NCBI RefSeq assembly: GCF_001514305.1 | Contig: NZ_KQ949077.1 | Span: 166,989-230,988 of the forward strand | Length of the DNA stretch: 64,000 bases | Source: Streptomyces dysideae | Lineage (GTDB): Bacteria > Actinomycetota > Actinomycetes > Streptomycetales > Streptomycetaceae | Direction of reading: 5' to 3' | Part shown: piece by piece, positions 62,601 through 64,000 of the stretch | How positions within the stretch are numbered: position 1 is the stretch's first letter | Layout of the letters: the number at the start of each line of letters is the position of its first letter | Notes under the pieces: model-generated | Seen by the model: the letters and a program-made list of their open reading frames with translations, nothing else | Told to the model about the DNA's origin: nothing | Database searches by the model: none | Made by a program: the position numbers and the translations under genes

Positions 62601-62980
62601 AGGCCGTTCTTCTGGGAGCTGCGGGTGGCGGACTTGCTGAGTTCGGTGATGTCGAAGAGCCGCTGGTCCAGCTTGCCGGCGGCGACCAGACGGGCCGCGT
62701 CGGCGGGTATGACGAGCGTGTGCCCGTCGGCCTTGCGAATCTGCACGGGTATGCGTTCACGCCCCTCGGACCGCTCCAGGCCGACCACGCGGCCCTTGGC
62801 GTCCACGGTGACCCGGTCACCCGTGATCAGCGTGATCCGGTGCTCGGGCGCGAGCTGGGCGGCCGGACTCGTACGCTGCTCGGGCTCGGCCGACGCCGGG
62901 CTGGTCATGCCCGCGGCGAGGGCGGTGGCCGCAGCTGTGGCTACCGCGGCAGCGCACGCTCTTTTCACTTGTCTGCGCAA
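59669..62980 (-). CDS. very large secreted subtilisin-type protease (S8)
   Basis: A 1103-residue exported protease. TTG 62980 has AAGGGGGAA upstream, and a signal peptide follows (RACAAAVATAAATALAAGMTSPASA). After a propeptide of about 190 residues comes the catalytic domain: Asp in AVLDTGVDATHPDL, His in GHGTHVASIAAGTG, Asn in AAGNSGPE and Ser in GTSMATPHAAGAA. The C-terminal half is a long series of beta-sandwich regions ending in a GNKSTISIYNAYYG segment. Length is two to three times that of simple subtilases, which is typical of Streptomyces relatives. Confidence 0.95.
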   Translation of the reverse strand: MRRQVKRACAAAVATAAATALAAGMTSPASAEPEQRTSPAAQLAPEHRITLITGDRVTVDAKGRVVGLERSEGRERIPVQIRKADGHTLVIPADAARLVAAGKLDQRLFDITELSKSATRSSQKNGLKVIVGYQGAATAAKADVRDAGTLRRTLKSLNADAVQTPHEDTPELWDAVTNGDRTAAGVAHVWLDGIREASLDKSVPQIGAPKAWAAGYDGKGVTIAVLDTGVDATHPDLKDQVVAAKNFTPATTAEDKVGHGTHVASIAAGTGAASPAGSGGKYKGVAPGADILNGKVLDDQGFGDDSGILAGMEWAAAQGAQVVNLSLGGMDTPEIDPLEAAVNKLSDEKGILFAIAAGNSGPESVGSPGSADAALTVGAVDDKDVLAPFSSTGPRFGDGAIKPDVTAPGVDITAASAKGSLIEQEVGENPAGYLSISGTSMATPHAAGAAAILKQRHPDWTSAELKGALTASTKGGKYTPFQQGSGRIQVDQALKQTVIADPVSLSFGVQQWPHTDDKPVTKPLTYRNLGKTDVTLKLAVTATNPKGQAAPAGFFKLAATTVTVPAGGTATVDMTADTRLGGTLDGSYSAYVTATGGGQSVRTAGAVQREVESYDVAVKHIGRDGKPTPDYLTVAFGYTGLAKDRAYLVPSTASGTTTMRLPKGTYLMDAWIVPAEGAEGPLDWIVQPKLSVTKNTSVTFDARKTKVADITVPDRQAKPASATVGYTYEAAETGVIVGGRSFADIRLAYQGAAVSSGLTQTWNGQWTKGASAEYDVATTAKVKKLQGDKVRHFKASELAKVKNNLGAPAPGKTGGLTALGLFPEDFVFGTAVEQKLPGARTLYLSTSDKIQWTFDFEQYAGKDADGFPVTESFYTLGAPQTFKAGKSYTKTFNTAVFGPHLNADFGLFREGNEIYGYLPLFADAHKHAGSSDFTSVTTSLYRNGTKVGTNTDPFFGAETFKVPAGDAEYKLTTSVKRSAKLAAASTRIDASWTFRSKKAELAKLPASTVRFNATTGLDSKVPAGRTVKIPVSVVGSAAGGNLKSLSVWVSYDYGQTWKKTEVKNGKITAKNPAAGKAISFHAKITDKKGNKSTISIYNAYYGK

Positions 62981-63060
62981 GATTCCCCCTTGCTTAGGTA
63001 CCGGATGAATTCCCCGTTCATCCGGCCGGGGGTGGTCCAGCGCGCATACGCGATCACGCG

Positions 63061-63093
63061 CACCCCCCGGAATACGCAGTATGCCGGGGGGTG
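63061..63093 (-). terminator. hairpin between the ABC gene and the subtilase gene
   Basis: CACCCCCCGG (63061-63070) pairs perfectly with CCGGGGGGTG (63084-63093). The 13-base loop itself contains ATAC-GCA-GTAT. It probably terminates the upstream ABC gene transcript. Confidence 0.65.
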
Positions 63094-63155
63094 ATCAGTC
63101 ACCTCAATAGACAGGAACCGCACAGAATCGGCCTGAGTTTCAGCCAAGTCCCTGT

Positions 63156-63839
63156 TCAGGAAGCGGCGTTCTCCTTGACGGTGATCTTCCCCTTCTTGAT
63201 TGTGGCCAGTCGGGGAGCCTTTTTCGCGATCGCCGAGTCATGGGTGACCATGATGAAAGTGAGCCCGAGCTCCTTCCACATGCGTTCGAGTACGTCCATG
63301 ATCTCGTCGCGCATCGACTCGTCGAGGTTTCCGGTGGGTTCGTCGGCCAGCAGCACCTTCGGCTGCTTGACCAGCGCGCGGGCGATGGCGACGCGCTGCT
63401 GCTGGCCACCGGACATCTCACCCGGCAGATGCCCGAGCCGCTCCCCGAGCCCGACCGACTCCAGCGCCTCGGCGGCCCGTTCGCGCCGCTCCTTGGTCTT
63501 GACGCCGAGGGGCACGAGGGCGGTCTCGACGTTCTCCTGCGCGGTGAGCGTCGGGATGAGGTTGAACGACTGGAACACGAACCCGATGTTCTCGCTACGC
63601 ACCTTGGTGAGCCGCGCCTCGGACAGTTTGCCCAAGTCGGTCCCGTCCAGCACGACTTCCCCGGAACTGGGCCGATCGAGCCCCCCGAGCATCTGGAGCA
63701 GGGTGGACTTGCCGCCCCCGGTGGGGCCCTGGATGACGAGCCGGTCCCCGTCGGCGATGGTGAGGTCGACGCCGTCGAGGGCATGGACGGTGTCCTTGCC
63801 TCGGGTGTAGCGCTTGGTGACGTTTCTGAGGTCGTACAT
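63156..63839 (-). CDS. MacB/LolD-type ABC transporter ATPase
   Basis: A 227-residue ATPase. It shows Walker A in GPTGGGKSTLL, the Q loop in FVFQSFNLIPTLTAQENV, the signature MSGGQQQRVAIARAL, Walker B in VLLADEPTGNLD and the switch histidine in MVTHD. This is the MacB/LolD type that works with an FtsX-like permease, which would lie beyond the window or elsewhere. ATG 63839 has AGGAG upstream, and a longer frame is not needed. Confidence 0.94.
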   Translation of the reverse strand: MYDLRNVTKRYTRGKDTVHALDGVDLTIADGDRLVIQGPTGGGKSTLLQMLGGLDRPSSGEVVLDGTDLGKLSEARLTKVRSENIGFVFQSFNLIPTLTAQENVETALVPLGVKTKERRERAAEALESVGLGERLGHLPGEMSGGQQQRVAIARALVKQPKVLLADEPTGNLDESMRDEIMDVLERMWKELGLTFIMVTHDSAIAKKAPRLATIKKGKITVKENAAS

Positions 63840-63910
63840 GGTGTAACTCCTGGGATAGGTGAGGGGGTTGTTGGTCGGTCTCCGCAAGTTGCGGTCAGCC
63901 TCGCCGCCGG

Positions 63911-64000
63911 CTCGCACAGCTACGGGCGGTCACGCCGCTGTCCCGCACAGGCCCCGGGCAGCCGCGCCACCGACCCGCACAGGCCCCGGGCGGTCACGCC
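63911..64000. repeat. imperfect 32-bp tandem repeat
   Basis: Three copies spaced exactly 32 bases apart begin at 63911, 63943 and 63975, with a core CGCACAGGCCCCGGGC (first copy diverged) and GGGCGGTCACGCC repeated at 63924 and 63988. The array runs off the window. It lies upstream of the ABC ATPase gene. Confidence 0.7.

Noticed and set aside
63911..64000. Possible CRISPR array
   Set aside because: The copies are directly adjacent and diverged, without unique spacers, and no cas genes are in view.

Overview
The window comes from a high-GC actinomycete, almost certainly a Streptomyces. The signs are strong GC bias at third codon positions, AGGAG-type ribosome sites, frequent GTG and TTG starts, a mycothiol conjugate amidase, a GTP-type PEP carboxykinase, paired XRE/DUF5753-DUF397 regulator genes and many secreted proteases. 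From memory, the order pckG, mca, greA, threonine deaminase, cystathionine gamma-synthase, msrA is that of the S. coelicolor chromosome core. The window therefore looks like core chromosome carrying several accessory patches. No tRNA, rRNA, CRISPR array or replication origin was seen.

Layout. 1-3.5 kb: an atypical Nramp-like transporter and a secreted zinc carboxypeptidase. 3.6-7.5 kb: an acidic protein, a DUF397/XRE/ATP-binding regulatory trio, and a scar where the start of an HTH gene is joined to a headless gene of another family. 7.5-14.5 kb: a compact catabolic locus (GntP permease, RidA, IclR regulator, KdgK-like kinase, and divergently a zinc/PLP D-amino-acid dehydratase and a D-aminoacylase). 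Together these enzymes could take N-acetyl-D-glucosaminate, the C1-oxidised product of chitin, to phosphorylated 2-keto-3-deoxygluconate. 14.5-18.1 kb: a secreted serine protease, a membrane protein, an alanine-type aminotransferase and a small protein behind a Fur-like box.

18.5-27 kb: a cell-surface carbohydrate patch. All four dTDP-L-rhamnose genes are present but scattered among a glycosyltransferase-methyltransferase fusion, a TPR membrane protein, a collagen-like secreted protein and a DUF2079 membrane protein. 27-36 kb: pckG, a PAQR membrane protein, an MFS/TetR operon with a probable leaderless transcript, a Mut7-C protein, a frameshifted excalibur-type gene and a thioredoxin-domain protein. 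35.7-39.6 kb: an internally deleted TnpB relic abutting a 1066-residue NB-ARC/TPR (STAND) protein.

39.6-57 kb: core genes (mca, DUF4307, greA, an ABC-2 exporter, ilvA, a MarR regulator, a sigma-like/membrane pair, metB, an M48 protease flanked by two paralogous genes, msrA, an alcohol dehydrogenase) and a VOC protein behind an iron box. 57.2-58.9 kb: a decay zone with a frameshifted gene and a regulator remnant. 58.9-64 kb: a DUF6193-like gene, a very large secreted subtilase, a MacB-type ABC ATPase and a 32-bp tandem repeat at the window edge.

The most notable items are the putative oxidised-chitin (glucosaminate) locus, the STAND gene whose ribosome site lies in the end of a dead TnpB element, several precisely placed operators (iron box, Fur-like box, spacer operators), and four gene wrecks (chimera, two frameshifts, nonsense remnant) that can be read at base level.
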